A DNA stretch of 64,000 nucleotides from an uncultured Bacteroidales bacterium (GTDB lineage: Bacteria; Bacteroidota; Bacteroidia; Bacteroidales; F082). Within the stretch, counting starts at the first letter, position 1. Every line of letters starts with the position of its first letter. Where the stretch lies: the NCBI GenBank assembly GCA_946405575.1, contig CAMJHP010000007.1:1-64000 (forward strand), in the 5' to 3' direction. This document shows, piece after piece, positions 15,575 through 25,698 of this stretch. A program made the translations under genes and the position numbers. The notes beneath the pieces are model-generated. The model saw only the letters and a program-made list of their open reading frames with translations. It did no database searches and was not told where the DNA came from.

Positions 15575-16474
15575 TCAAAATTTGCTTAAGTTACAGCCCC
15601 TTCCATCGGGCAAATTGAATTTCCAAGTCAGGGACACACGTATCATACCAAACCAGTCGTTGAACGCGGAGTTACCGCGCTGCTGTCCAGCTTTGTAGTT
15701 GCCCGTCGGGTCAGACAAATAAAAATCCTTACTTTTAATAGTCTCTTTTGCATTATTAGCTAAATATACACCACCCACACCATCCAAATAATCTGTAAAG
15801 GTTTTCTGCATCCTCCATTCAACTGTAGCAGCCATATGCTTCGACAAAGCGAATTTTACGCCAAAACCAAATGGAATGGATAAACCAATACTTTTAGTTC
15901 TACCACCTAAAAACTCAGCCAACTGGGAAAATGCCGTCAAGTGATATTTCCCATCTATACCTTTTACTGTGTCTCTATAAATTGTATCTAACTTATGGTC
16001 TCTTAGATTGATTAAAGTGTCAATCATCAAGTTGTGATCCAAGATTCTGTGATAAGGCGTGTATTGAAACACAGAAATACCTCCAAAAATATAAGGCGAA
16101 ACATTCTTTTTCGGATTACCTGTATAATACTCAAGGAAATTGAATTCGGCCATTAAACTAAAATCATTGATATTGGTCGTAAAACTCAACCCACGTTCAG
16201 GACGCCATTTGACAACCGCATCATCCGCCTTCACCGTGGCACGGCTATAGTCAAAACGGAAGGTCCAGCGGTTGTTGTAATTGAATCGCACCACACCACC
16301 ATATTGCAAATCAGACATAGCAAATGGCTTTGCAGGATTGATGTCACCCATATAATAACTTACACCAACATGAGGCCCCACCTCAATTGTCTTGGGGTCA
16401 TCAAATTGGGCATTGGCATTAATAGCAGCAATCAAACCACTAATTATCAGTAATAAACGAATTTTTCTCCACAT
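15575..16474 (-). CDS. DUF6089 outer-membrane beta-barrel protein
   Basis: 299 residues from ATG 16474, which starts the signal peptide MWRKIRLLLIISGLIAAINA to NAQF. An upstream in-frame Met at 16507 would lie inside the promoter. The mature protein shows barrel-type strands: IEVGPHVGVSYYMGDINPAK, FNYNNRWTFRFDYSRATVKA, MAEFNFLEYYTGNP and SIPFGFGVKFALSKHMAATV. The family (DUF6089) lies next to uppS-bamA in many Bacteroidota. Its role is not established, and an outer-membrane function is inferred from the fold and context. Confidence 0.85.
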   Translation of the reverse strand: MWRKIRLLLIISGLIAAINANAQFDDPKTIEVGPHVGVSYYMGDINPAKPFAMSDLQYGGVVRFNYNNRWTFRFDYSRATVKADDAVVKWRPERGLSFTTNINDFSLMAEFNFLEYYTGNPKKNVSPYIFGGISVFQYTPYHRILDHNLMIDTLINLRDHKLDTIYRDTVKGIDGKYHLTAFSQLAEFLGGRTKSIGLSIPFGFGVKFALSKHMAATVEWRMQKTFTDYLDGVGGVYLANNAKETIKSKDFYLSDPTGNYKAGQQRGNSAFNDWFGMIRVSLTWKFNLPDGRGCNLSKF

Positions 16475-16486
16475 AATTCTATCGTG

Positions 16487-16494
16487 CAAAGGTA
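16487..16494 (-). promoter_or_regulatory. -7 box of the DUF6089-uppS-bamA operon
   Basis: CAAAGGTA on the plus strand (TACCTTTG on the minus strand). Transcription would begin about 6 bases before the ATG at 16474, a very short leader. Confidence 0.55.
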
Positions 16495-16522
16495 TGAATT
16501 TTTCCAATGAAAACGACAGAAA

Positions 16523-17398
16523 TCAATTTCTATTGTCTTTGCCCCACATCAATTTGTTGCGAATGGTGCCGAAGAAGTCCTCACCTCGCATCCTGACCAA
16601 GTTGAGGCAGAAGCCTGCCTTTCGCACCTCCAATTGCACGGAAGTGTCTAAGGTACAACTCCTTGAGTCCATACTGAAGACAAATTTTTTCTCGCGACCT
16701 TCCACTTGGATGCGAATGGTGCTGTCGTCGGGGATAACGACGGGACGCACGGTTAGGTTGTGTGTGGCTATGGGCGTGATGACAAAATTTTTTGCATTCG
16801 GTGCAATGATGGGACCGCCGGCACTCAATGAATAGGCCGTGGAACCCGTTGGGGTGGCCAACAGAATACCATCGCCCCAATAAGTATTGAGATAGACATC
16901 ATCAACGAACACCTTGATAGCCAACAAGCTATGCTCTGGGTTACGGATAACATTCAGCTCGTTGAGGGCATATTTCACATCGTCAAAGACCTTCTCGGGC
17001 GAGACCAATTCAAGAAGCGTGCGCTGTTCCACGGTGTAATCGCCTGTGAGCATGCTGTTGATTGCCAAGTCAATCTCATTTTTTGAAATGCTGGAAAGAA
17101 AACCTAAACGTCCCATATTGATGCCTACGACAGGGATGCCTGAGTCGAGCACGAAGGGAACCGTGTCCAAAATCGTTCCATCGCCGCCGATGGAAAACAG
17201 CAAGTCTGCTTTCAAGTCTTCGTGTGAGTGGAAAACCTTATATTGGCCGCCTTCGGGGACGAAGGCGGCGACAATGTCGGCGAAAGGCTGATACACAACA
17301 ATTTCAACTTGGTTGTCGGCAAGTTTCTTGAACACTTGCCGCATATATTCACCGTTCTCTGGGGCTATAGTCTTTCCAAATAAGGCGATGGTTTTCAT
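16523..17398 (-). CDS. nadK: NAD kinase
   Basis: 291 residues. The ATP/NAD kinase signature GGDGTILDTV is at 71-80, followed by INMGRLGFLSSI, ALNELNVIRNPEHSL, and GDGILLATPTGSTAYSLSAG with GGPIIAPN. It phosphorylates NAD to NADP in the cytosol. Its ATG overlaps the rsgA stop by 4 bases (17395-17398), indicating translational coupling. It is the last gene before the DUF6089 promoter. Confidence 0.96.
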   Translation of the reverse strand: MKTIALFGKTIAPENGEYMRQVFKKLADNQVEIVVYQPFADIVAAFVPEGGQYKVFHSHEDLKADLLFSIGGDGTILDTVPFVLDSGIPVVGINMGRLGFLSSISKNEIDLAINSMLTGDYTVEQRTLLELVSPEKVFDDVKYALNELNVIRNPEHSLLAIKVFVDDVYLNTYWGDGILLATPTGSTAYSLSAGGPIIAPNAKNFVITPIATHNLTVRPVVIPDDSTIRIQVEGREKKFVFSMDSRSCTLDTSVQLEVRKAGFCLNLVRMRGEDFFGTIRNKLMWGKDNRN

Positions 17399-18333
17399 AT
17401 TCCTTCTTCTTTTACTGAATCATGACTCTCATCCGTCATCATACGGATATAATTTACATAACGCCAGTCGGCGATGTCGCCGTTTTCAACGGCTGCTTTC
17501 ACTGCACAACCCGGCTCGTGGGTATGAGTACAGTTGGCGAAACGGCACTCACTCATCAGGTTGCGCATCTCGGGGAAACGCTGAGCCAGTGTCTCTTTCT
17601 CAAGGTCGTACAGCACAAACTCCTTGATGCCTGGCGTATCCACTATCCAAGCACCAAAGTCGAGATGGTGCATCTCGGCAAAGGTGGTGGTGTGTTTGCC
17701 CTTCTCATGATAGTCGGAAATGGCTCCGATGCGGACATCCAAAGAGGGGTCGAGGGCTTTTACTAGAGCCGACTTGCCCACGCCGGAATGACCCGAAAAA
17801 AGGCAAATCTTATCTTGCATCAAGTCTTTCAATTGGTCGATTTGGAAGCCCGTCTTTGCCGAAACGCCGAACGAGGTATAGCCAAGGCTCTGGTAATACT
17901 CCATCAGCACACACATCTCCCCAATCTGCTCATCGGTGTAAAGGTCGCACTTGTTGAAAATCAGCGCAGCGGGGATATGGTAGGCTTCGGCAGTGACCAA
18001 GAAGCGGTCGATGAAGCCTGTGGAGGTACGTGGCTGGGCGATGGTCGCCACCACAATGGCCAAGTCGACATTAGCGGCGATGATGTGCGAGGCCTTGCTC
18101 AAATTGACTGACTGACGAACTATCACATTGTCACGAGGTGCAATCTTCTTGATGACGCCCGTATCTTTGCCAGGCTCTTGCTCAAACTCCACGTTGTCAC
18201 CGACAGCCACAGGGTTGGTCGATCGGATGCCGTCCAAACGGATTTTGCCGCGCAGGCGACACTCCCACTGCCGTCCTTGTTCATCGAGGACGATGTACCA
18301 ACTGCCCGTCGATTTGATGACCTTGCCTAACAT
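17395..18333 (-). CDS. rsgA: Ribosome small-subunit GTPase RsgA
   Basis: 312 residues. An N-terminal OB fold (about 1-70) is followed by a circularly permuted GTPase: G4 NKCD at 127-130, SAKTG near 158, G1 GHSGVGKS at 181-188, the HTTTF switch near 214, and G3 DTPG at 232-235. The C-terminal zinc site uses Cys263, Cys268, His270 and Cys276. RsgA checks late 30S maturation and is inhibited by ppGpp. It overlaps dprA upstream by 7 bases and nadK downstream by 4. Confidence 0.97.
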   Translation of the reverse strand: MLGKVIKSTGSWYIVLDEQGRQWECRLRGKIRLDGIRSTNPVAVGDNVEFEQEPGKDTGVIKKIAPRDNVIVRQSVNLSKASHIIAANVDLAIVVATIAQPRTSTGFIDRFLVTAEAYHIPAALIFNKCDLYTDEQIGEMCVLMEYYQSLGYTSFGVSAKTGFQIDQLKDLMQDKICLFSGHSGVGKSALVKALDPSLDVRIGAISDYHEKGKHTTTFAEMHHLDFGAWIVDTPGIKEFVLYDLEKETLAQRFPEMRNLMSECRFANCTHTHEPGCAVKAAVENGDIADWRYVNYIRMMTDESHDSVKEEGI

Positions 18334-19424
18334 TTTTGGTAACGTTTTCCAGGCATAGCCATCAGCACGCCGTCAAATTCCAAATTGAGCAGTAACGCCG
18401 CTATTTTCGTAGTTGGAAGCTCTGTCCTCACGATGATGTCGTCTAGATTAACCACCGCACTTGAGCCAAAGCAGTCCATAATCAGTTTTTCTTCATCGGT
18501 AAACTCTCGGAACAAAGCCGTTTGTTTCTCGGCTTTCGACTCCGAATCCCAACGCATAATATAGCGCAGATTAAGCACGCTTTCTATCAGGTGGGCGCGG
18601 TTGGTACGAATAAGATAGTTGCAACCTTGGCTATAGATGTCCATCACGCGACCTGGATAGGCAAACACGTCACGGCTATAGGAATTGGCCAAGTCGGCTG
18701 TAATCAACGAACCGCCTTTCATTGCCGACTCGATGACCACAACTGCATCAGCCATACCCGCGATGATGCGGTTGCGACGCGGAAAGTTCTCTCGGTCAGG
18801 CAAGGTGCCGCTCATGCACTCCGTCATGATGCCACCACCTTGTTCTATCATTTCGCTGGCCAGTTTCTTGTTCGGGGCGGGATAGATTTGTTGCATTCCA
18901 CTACCCATCACACCTACCGTCGGGATGCCGTTTTTCACTGAGGCTTTGTGGGCGCAAGTGTCGACACCGTATGCCAAACCACTCACAACCAACACATTGT
19001 CATTTTTCAAATCTTCTACCAGCTGATTACAATTCTCCTTGCCGTATTCCGTAATATTGCGAGTGCCGACGACGGCCACCACTCGGTTAGTGTTGAGGTT
19101 GGCCTTGCCCTTGTAATAAAGCATCAACGGACCATCGTCGCACTGCAACAAGCGTCGTGGATAATCAGAATCAAGAAAAAACAAAGGCTGAATGCCATTC
19201 TTTTCAATGAAATCAATCTCTTCTTCTGCCCTTTTCAGGTATTCCTTAGGTTTGCAAACAGCATCAATAGAAGCCTCTCGCATCCCCGTAATCTTCTCCA
19301 GCGACTTGCGTGTCTCTTTGAAGATAGCCTCAGCACTACCGCAATACTGCACGAATTTCTTGCCGCTGATATCTCCGATACCAGGGAGAAGGGTTAGGGC
19401 GATTTGGTATTGAAGGTCGGTCAT
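18327..19424 (-). CDS. dprA: DNA-processing protein DprA
   Basis: 365 residues from ATG 19424 (MTDLQYQIALTLLPG), preferred over a Met nine codons earlier. A helical N-terminal domain precedes the Rossmann-like DprA core: VAVVGTRNITEYGKENC, VVSGLAYGVDTCAHKASV, TVGVMGSGMQQIYPAPN, NFPRRNRIIAGMADAVVVIE and GGSLITADLANSYSRDVFA. A C-terminal winged-helix region follows (FTDEEKLIMDCFGSSAVVNL). DprA loads RecA on incoming single strands during natural transformation. Together with comEC in this window it suggests the uptake machinery is present, though DprA also occurs in species not known to be competent. The stop overlaps rsgA. Confidence 0.95.
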   Translation of the reverse strand: MTDLQYQIALTLLPGIGDISGKKFVQYCGSAEAIFKETRKSLEKITGMREASIDAVCKPKEYLKRAEEEIDFIEKNGIQPLFFLDSDYPRRLLQCDDGPLMLYYKGKANLNTNRVVAVVGTRNITEYGKENCNQLVEDLKNDNVLVVSGLAYGVDTCAHKASVKNGIPTVGVMGSGMQQIYPAPNKKLASEMIEQGGGIMTECMSGTLPDRENFPRRNRIIAGMADAVVVIESAMKGGSLITADLANSYSRDVFAYPGRVMDIYSQGCNYLIRTNRAHLIESVLNLRYIMRWDSESKAEKQTALFREFTDEEKLIMDCFGSSAVVNLDDIIVRTELPTTKIAALLLNLEFDGVLMAMPGKRYQKC

Positions 19425-19588
19425 TAAGTTATCCTTTTTTGTGGGATACACTTCGTGTAGAAATGCTATGCATTCGGTGTAGCCAAATCATTCAAAAATC
19501 CGATTTCCAAAATCTTTCAAAATCATATTATTCCCTCTTTTCGTTGTCATCCGATTTTTGATTGATTTTCAATTTGATTTTTGACCAA

Positions 19589-19612
19589 TTTCTTGCGAAG
19601 CAATCCCATCAT
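19589..19612. repeat. TTGCGAAGCAA hairpin repeat
   Basis: AATTTCTTGCGAAGCAATCC is almost the same as a copy at 60440-60465 (TTTGCGAAGCAAATCCCAT). The spacer 19425-19629 contains only this and related TTTTTGATT/TTTTCAA words. Confidence 0.45.
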
Positions 19613-19629
19613 AGTTGTTCCGTTGACAA

Positions 19630-21417
19630 TTAATCCAGTTTCAAGACCGCAAGGAACGCCGACTGCGGCACCTCGACATTGCCGATTTGGCGCATACGTT
19701 TCTTACCTGCCTTTTGTTTTTCCAACAGTTTGCGCTTACGCGACACGTCGCCACCATAACACTTCGCCGTCACGTCCTTGCGCACCTGACGCACCGTTTC
19801 GCGGGCGATAATTTTCGCTCCGATGGCCGCTTGGATGGCGATGTCAAACTGGTGACGAGGTATCAATTCCTTCAATTTCTCACACATACGACGTCCAAAG
19901 TCGTAAGCATGGCCACGGTGAATTAAGGTCGACAAGGCGTCGACAGACTCGCCGTTGAGCATAATGTCGAGTTTTACCAAGTCGGCATCTTGATAGCCGG
20001 CGATATGGTAGTCGAAGGAGGCATAGCCCTTCGAGATAGATTTCAATTTGTCGTAGAAGTCGAAGACGATTTCGCTCAAAGGCATCTGGAAGGTCAGCTC
20101 CACACGGTCGGTAGAGAGATAGACCTGGTTCTTCAGCACACCTCGACGGTCGATACAAAGCGTCATAATAGGACCCGTGAACTCATTCTTCGAGATAATC
20201 TGAGCGAGGATGTAAGGCTCCTCAATATGGTCAATCTTCGTCACCTCGGGCAAGCCGCTGGGGTTGTGTACCTCAATCATCTCGCCGTCGGTCTTAAAGC
20301 ACTTGAACGAGACGTTGGGCACCGTGGTGATAACATCCATATCAAACTCACGGTCGAGGCGTTCCTGCACAATCTCCATATGGAGCAAGCCAAGGAAACC
20401 ACAGCGGAAACCGAAACCCAAAGCCGCTGAAGACTCAGGTTCCCAAACCAACGAAGCATCGTTAAGTTGTAGCTTTTCCAATGAAGCACGCAACTCCTCA
20501 TAGTCGTCTGCATCGACGGGATAAATACCCGCAAACAGCATAGGCTTCACATTCTCGAAGCCTGCCACCGGTTCGGCGCAAGGCCTTTCGACGTGCGTGA
20601 TGGTGTCGCCCACTTTGACCTCCTTCGAGGTCTTGATTCCAGAGATAATGTAACCCACATCACCAGCAGAAAGCTCTTTCTTAGGCACTTGCTTCAATTG
20701 AAGGACCCCAATCTCATCGGCGTTATATTCCTTACCTGTGGCAAAGAACTTCACCAAATCGTTAGTGTGCATCGTACCGTTCATAATGCGGAAATAGGCG
20801 ATGATGCCTCGGAACGAGTTGAACACAGAGTCGAAAATCAAAGCTTGCAGCGGGGCTTCCGGATCGCCCTTTGGGCAGGGGATGCGTTCCACAATGGCAT
20901 CAAGCACGGCAGGCACGCCTTCGCCCGTACGAGCACTGACTTTCAGGATTTCCGAAGGGTCGCAACCCAATAGGTCAACCATCTGGTCCTCCACGATATC
21001 GACCATAGCACTGTCCATATCGATTTTGTTCATCACAGGGATGATTTCAAGATCGTGTTCGAGGGCAGAGTAAAGGTTGGCAATCGTCTGGGCCTGAATA
21101 CCTTGTGTAGCATCCACCACAAGCAAGGCACCTTCGCAGGCAGCGATGCTGCGCGACACTTCATAGGAGAAGTCGACGTGACCAGGAGTATCGATGAGGT
21201 TAAGGGTATATTCAGTTCCCTTATAGTTGTATTTCATCTGAATCGCGTGGCTCTTGATGGTGATGCCACGCTCGCGCTCAAGGTCCATATCGTCGAGCAC
21301 CTGGTCGACGAGTTCTTTGTCGTTGAGCGTATGGGTAAGTTCCAAAAGTCTATCGGCCAAGGTCGATTTGCCATGGTCGATGTGGGCTATGATGCAAAAA
21401 TTTCTGATGTTTTCCAT
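19630..21417 (-). CDS. lepA: Elongation factor 4 (LepA)
   Basis: 595 residues from ATG 21417 ([20 protein letters not shown]). Upstream in-frame codons precede the promoter and are not used. The translational GTPase motifs are G1 AHIDHGKS, G2 [13 protein letters not shown]3 DTPGHVDF and G4 NKID. Domain II, the EF-G-like domains III and V, and the LepA-specific C-terminal domain ([34 protein letters not shown]) follow. LepA back-translocates or remodels stalled ribosomes. A TAnnTTTG box ends only 9 bases before the ATG, which implies an almost leaderless mRNA. Confidence 0.97.
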   Translation of the reverse strand: MENIRNFCIIAHIDHGKSTLADRLLELTHTLNDKELVDQVLDDMDLERERGITIKSHAIQMKYNYKGTEYTLNLIDTPGHVDFSYEVSRSIAACEGALLVVDATQGIQAQTIANLYSALEHDLEIIPVMNKIDMDSAMVDIVEDQMVDLLGCDPSEILKVSARTGEGVPAVLDAIVERIPCPKGDPEAPLQALIFDSVFNSFRGIIAYFRIMNGTMHTNDLVKFFATGKEYNADEIGVLQLKQVPKKELSAGDVGYIISGIKTSKEVKVGDTITHVERPCAEPVAGFENVKPMLFAGIYPVDADDYEELRASLEKLQLNDASLVWEPESSAALGFGFRCGFLGLLHMEIVQERLDREFDMDVITTVPNVSFKCFKTDGEMIEVHNPSGLPEVTKIDHIEEPYILAQIISKNEFTGPIMTLCIDRRGVLKNQVYLSTDRVELTFQMPLSEIVFDFYDKLKSISKGYASFDYHIAGYQDADLVKLDIMLNGESVDALSTLIHRGHAYDFGRRMCEKLKELIPRHQFDIAIQAAIGAKIIARETVRQVRKDVTAKCYGGDVSRKRKLLEKQKAGKKRMRQIGNVEVPQSAFLAVLKLD

Positions 21418-21425
21418 TATGGGCG

Positions 21426-21433
21426 CAAAAATA
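21426..21433 (-). promoter_or_regulatory. -7 box of lepA
   Basis: CAAAAATA on the plus strand (TATTTTTG on the minus strand). The usual spacing places the first transcribed base within about 4 bases of the start codon at 21417. Confidence 0.55.
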
Positions 21434-21486
21434 GGAAATTTTTCGCTTTGCGCCCTCAAGTTTAGAATAAGAATTACAATCGTCCC

Positions 21487-23415
21487 TCAATCATCCGAAA
21501 TCAAGCGAACGGCGTATCCTTTACATCTCAAACGTCCCATCGTGTTCGTATCGTCAGTGAAAAACTTCAAAGCAACAGCATTGCTCACACCTACAGGATA
21601 TCCGTCCAGGAATTGCGATGATGTCCAATAGGAACCACAGATATAAAAAGGCTCGTAATGCGAAGCTGTTAGCCACATACCAGCATCTATAGCATCTTCA
21701 TTATTAAACCAATCAAAATACACACCGTCATATGCCGTGAACTGAAAACGTGCTCCAGCAGCGGGCATAAAAACCGCACCAGCTGGTTCCAGCTCTTCCA
21801 ACCATTCCTTGCCTGTAATCGTATTTGTGGAATAATAGCAAAACTCGTTGGCCTGGTTGAGATAATAAGTGGCTTCGTTCCAATCGTCGGGCAGCACAAT
21901 CATACCTCGAACCCCTGCGACAGCCGCCATGGCGAAGCGTATGCCCGAGAGTGTGTGCCTTTCCATGAGAAGATACATAAACTCATCAGCCGTAGGGGTA
22001 CGCCACCGCCTCGAACCGCCGTTGCTGATGATGTTGTGGACACCCCAATCTGCTTGGGCATAATCGCCTGTCAAATCGTAGTTGCCTGGAGGGCCATATA
22101 CATCACTTTCATATACATGTGACGCAAAGTCGTAAGGCTTATAATAAATACTGCCGTTGTCCCATCCGCTGGTGCCCCAACCAAACAAGTCAATCCAGCC
22201 AGCGTAATACTTGCGAACCTTAGTATTGTCACATTTTTCACCATTTGCATATACAGTCCCGACCTCCATATCACCGAGTCCTTCACACAAGGTAGGTCCT
22301 CCCACAAAGTCCCATTGGCGTTCGGCGAAACGCCATAAATTATCATCGGGATAGTATTGCAGATTGCCTTGCGAAAAGCGCACCTGATGGCCTCTGCTGA
22401 CGGAGAACAAACCTGGAGATGAGCCACTAGGCCAAGGGGTAAACGAATCGTCGGGAACAAAATTCACTTCTTCACCATATACAATTCCTTCCTCGTTAAC
22501 AGCATATGCCCGCACATAATGCGTTCGGCCTTTCTCCAGACCTGAGAAATAGCAACCATACTCGCCTAAGCCTATACTCGCTTTGATGTGATTGTCATCA
22601 ATGGTGGGATTGTGCTCCGTACTCCAGCAGAAGCCGCATTCTGTCACCTCGTGTCCTCCATCTCTAATGACGTTTCCTTCAACTTTGACACGTGTTGCTG
22701 TCACATCCGACACCTCACCCGTATGTACTTCCAATGGCAACACCTTAGTAAAAAAGTCCAACTGGTCGCCATAGTACACGCCCTTGGTACATACCGCGTA
22801 AGCACAAACATAATACCTCGTTTCAGGCAATAGGTCGGTCAACTGACATCCAAACGGTCCAACACCCGAACCTAATGCCATATGCGTGCCCTCAATCGTC
22901 GGCTTCGGTTCCGTGCCGTAGCAAATGCCGCGCTCCATCACCTCCTGTCCACCACTACTGAGCACCTGGCCACTAGGAACGGCTGAACAATGTGTGATAT
23001 CTTCCACAGTGTACGTGTCGACCAGCGGAATCGTATCGCTCAGTGTGGTGAATGAAAACTCGCTGCTGTAACCTCGTCCAGCCTCGTTGCCCGCAAAAGC
23101 CTTGCAGACATAAGCCGTAGAGGGCAAAAGGTCGGGCAATTCGCCAGTGAAATGTTCACCTCCCTCAACAAGCAATTGACTATCAAGGGCACCGCCTGCC
23201 TTGCCGTAGCAGAAGCCGCGCTCCTTAATCTCGCCGCCGCCATCGTTGAGCACATCGGCCACCATCCATGCCTTGTTGTAGCTCACCGCCACTGAAGATT
23301 CTACCATACCCACCATTGGAGGATCCATCTCTTTGGCTTTTTTGCAGCCCATCGCAAGCAACATAACCGCCAGCAGGGGTGCAGCAACCATTGTAATAGT
23401 AAAGCTCGTTTTCAT
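21487..23415 (-). CDS. Surface lipoprotein with Fn3-like repeats, paralogue 1
   Basis: 642 residues. The lipoprotein signal ends LLAMGC (Cys 24). Three Fn3-like repeats of about 95 residues follow, each with a GGxEVxExGxCY/W core (NDGGGEIKERGFCYG, SSGGQEVMERGICYG, RDGGHEVTECGFCWS) and an LLPxTxYxVxAYA strand. From about residue 330 a distinct C-terminal domain begins (GLFSVSRGHQVRFSQGNLQY, WRFAERQWDFVG), with GWGTSGWDNG, WRTPTADEFMYLL, GVRGMIVLPDDWN and a terminal YAVRLISDD. The domain resembles those of Fibrobacter- and Bacteroidales-type surface paralogues. Anchoring in the outer membrane is inferred from the lipobox. It is a tandem duplicate of the gene at 23650. Confidence 0.75.
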   Translation of the reverse strand: MKTSFTITMVAAPLLAVMLLAMGCKKAKEMDPPMVGMVESSVAVSYNKAWMVADVLNDGGGEIKERGFCYGKAGGALDSQLLVEGGEHFTGELPDLLPSTAYVCKAFAGNEAGRGYSSEFSFTTLSDTIPLVDTYTVEDITHCSAVPSGQVLSSGGQEVMERGICYGTEPKPTIEGTHMALGSGVGPFGCQLTDLLPETRYYVCAYAVCTKGVYYGDQLDFFTKVLPLEVHTGEVSDVTATRVKVEGNVIRDGGHEVTECGFCWSTEHNPTIDDNHIKASIGLGEYGCYFSGLEKGRTHYVRAYAVNEEGIVYGEEVNFVPDDSFTPWPSGSSPGLFSVSRGHQVRFSQGNLQYYPDDNLWRFAERQWDFVGGPTLCEGLGDMEVGTVYANGEKCDNTKVRKYYAGWIDLFGWGTSGWDNGSIYYKPYDFASHVYESDVYGPPGNYDLTGDYAQADWGVHNIISNGGSRRWRTPTADEFMYLLMERHTLSGIRFAMAAVAGVRGMIVLPDDWNEATYYLNQANEFCYYSTNTITGKEWLEELEPAGAVFMPAAGARFQFTAYDGVYFDWFNNEDAIDAGMWLTASHYEPFYICGSYWTSSQFLDGYPVGVSNAVALKFFTDDTNTMGRLRCKGYAVRLISDD

Positions 23416-23506
23416 ATTCCTTATTTTTTGCTAAGTAATTGCTCAAATTAAACTCAATATCATTTTTAACTGCTAGACTTCGGTTTTTTTGGCTACGACC
23501 GCTGCC

Positions 23507-23580
23507 TATGACCACAACCGTTTCCTTAGAATATTGAAATTTCGACGCTTGGCTGAAAAGGTCATTGTCATAAGTCACAG
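23507..23580 (+). repeat. Dispersed TATGACCA...GTCATTGTCA element
   Basis: TATGACCACAACCGTTTCC at one end and TTGGCTGAAAAGGTCATTG then TCATAAGTCACAG at the other. It resembles copies at 47554-47623 (minus) and 49904-49984 (plus). It lies between the two paralogous lipoprotein genes. Confidence 0.4.
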
Positions 23581-23649
23581 CCTCATAATCCTGTGTCTTT
23601 TATGTAAGCCAAACTTGTTCAGCTACTTATTTTTAAAATCCGCCCCCTA

Positions 23650-25533
23650 TCACTCATCTGAAATCAAACGGACAGATCCGCCGTTACATCTAAACATTTC
23701 TTCATCAATGCATCCACCAATAAATTTTCCAACATAGTAGCTAAGAACCCTTAACGCATAAGCAATGCTCACGCCGCTTTGGGTCGATGTCCAATACGCA
23801 CCGTTGACTAAATAAGAATTTGTTTCTACGTTATCATACCATATCCCATCATAATCCGTGAGCTGATAGCGTTCTCCTCCAGCAGGCAGGAACACCGCAC
23901 CGGCAGGCTCCAAGATTTCCAACCATTCCTTTCCTAGAATCTGATTATTATTAAAATCACTATGTTCATTGACCGCATTGAGAGGATATGTGGAAGCATT
24001 CCAATCGTCGGGCAGCACAATCATACCCCGAACCCCAGCCACGACAGCCTTGACGAAGCGTATACCTGAAGTTGTTTGCCTTTCTAACAGAAGATAATAA
24101 ATCTCTTCCATTGTAGGTGTACGCCACTGTCTTGACCCTCCGTTGCCGATGGTGTTATGAATACCCCAATCCGCTTCTGCATAGTCGCCTGTCAGGTCGA
24201 AATTACCCACTGGGCCATAGGAAGCACAATCATACTGATGAGCCGTAAAATTCCAAGGACGGTAGAATGTATTGCCATTGTCCCAACCACTAGTGCCCCA
24301 ACCGAACAAATCCATCCATCCTGTATAATACTTGTAAGTTTTTGTGTTATCGCACTTTGTACCATTCGCAAACACTGTACCGACATTCATCTCACCGAGT
24401 TTGTCATCGAAACAAAATCCTCCCACAAAATCCCATTGGTCATCTGCGAAACGCCACAGGTTATCATCTGGATAGTACTGAAGGTTGCCTTGTGAGAAAC
24501 GCACTTTACGGTCTTCGCTGACAGAGAACAAGCCAGGCAAGGTGCCATTGGGCCATTGTGATATCATATTGTCGGGTACGAACTCCAACTCATTGCCATA
24601 TGCTACACCTTCCTTGTTGATTGCATAAGCCCGCAAATAATGCTTCCGGCCAGGTTCCAGGCCCGAGAAATAATAGCTGAAGTTCCCCATACCTACCGAT
24701 GCCTTGATATGAAGTCCCTCAATGGTGGGATTGTGCTCTGTGGCCCAGCAAAAGCCGCATTCCGTCACCTCATAACCACCGTCACAAATCACCTCGCCCT
24801 CACCCATAACACGGGACTTTGTCACGTCCGACACCGATAGGGTACGCACTGCCATTGGTGGCACCTTGGTGACAAAAACCAACTGTTCGCCATAATACAC
24901 GCCTTTGGTACACACCGCATAGGCACGGAAAAAATACTTCGTATCAGGCAAAAGGTCCGTCAACTGGAATTCAAAAGCACCCACTCCCGAACCCAATGAC
25001 ACATGCACACCCTCAACAGTTGGTAACGGCTCCGTACCATAGCAGAAGCCTCGCTCCATCACCTCCTGGCCGCCTCCATTAAGCACCTGACCACTGAGGA
25101 CAGCGGAACAATGTGTGATATCCATCACCGTATAAGTGTCAACCAAAGGAATTGTGTCGCTCATGGTCGTGAACTTGTACAATTCACTATAGCCTCGTCC
25201 CGCTCCATTTCTGGCAAATGCCCTACAGGCATATGTCGTTGAAGGTGACAAGCCAAGTAACTCTATGGTAAAAAGATTTTCGTTTCCTTCACATAACAGA
25301 GTATCGAAGGGCTCGTCAATCCCATAACAGAAACCTCGTTCCGTAATCAATCCACCGCCATCGTCGGTCACTTCAGCGACCATCCAAACCTTGTTGTAAC
25401 TTACCGCAACCGAAGATTCTTGCATTACGACAACAGGGACGACCGTCTCCTTGGGTTTCTTGCAACCCATAGCAAACAACACAATCTCTATCAAAAAAAC
25501 TGCAATCATCGCAATAGTAAAGTTCTTTTTCAT
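23650..25533 (-). CDS. Surface lipoprotein with Fn3-like repeats, paralogue 2
   Basis: 627 residues with the same architecture as the gene at 21487. Lipobox LFAMGC (Cys 24), three repeats (DDGGGLITERGFCYG, NGGGQEVMERGFCYG, CDGGYEVTECGFCWA) and the C-terminal domain FSVSEDRKVRFSQGNLQYYP, WRTPTMEEIYYLLLERQTTS, GVRGMIVLPDDWN ending GSVRLISDE. Long identical blocks (for example RFSQGNLQYYPDDNLWRFA) against lower similarity elsewhere show an old tandem duplication with a conserved C-terminal fold. The mature N-termini and the part before the final strand differ most. Function is unknown. A ligand-binding or adhesive surface role is only inferred. Confidence 0.75.
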   Translation of the reverse strand: MKKNFTIAMIAVFLIEIVLFAMGCKKPKETVVPVVVMQESSVAVSYNKVWMVAEVTDDGGGLITERGFCYGIDEPFDTLLCEGNENLFTIELLGLSPSTTYACRAFARNGAGRGYSELYKFTTMSDTIPLVDTYTVMDITHCSAVLSGQVLNGGGQEVMERGFCYGTEPLPTVEGVHVSLGSGVGAFEFQLTDLLPDTKYFFRAYAVCTKGVYYGEQLVFVTKVPPMAVRTLSVSDVTKSRVMGEGEVICDGGYEVTECGFCWATEHNPTIEGLHIKASVGMGNFSYYFSGLEPGRKHYLRAYAINKEGVAYGNELEFVPDNMISQWPNGTLPGLFSVSEDRKVRFSQGNLQYYPDDNLWRFADDQWDFVGGFCFDDKLGEMNVGTVFANGTKCDNTKTYKYYTGWMDLFGWGTSGWDNGNTFYRPWNFTAHQYDCASYGPVGNFDLTGDYAEADWGIHNTIGNGGSRQWRTPTMEEIYYLLLERQTTSGIRFVKAVVAGVRGMIVLPDDWNASTYPLNAVNEHSDFNNNQILGKEWLEILEPAGAVFLPAGGERYQLTDYDGIWYDNVETNSYLVNGAYWTSTQSGVSIAYALRVLSYYVGKFIGGCIDEEMFRCNGGSVRLISDE

Positions 25534-25698
25534 CGCATTAGATTTTGGAGGTTAGACTATAGTTTAATAATTGTTTCAAATATTTAAATTGGCACTTCAT
25601 ACCATATTTTTCCGCAAAAATAAACATTTTTTCAATATTCCAACACTTTTCTCGAAAAAAATCACTTTCAACACTTCCCAAAAGACAAGGATTATCTA

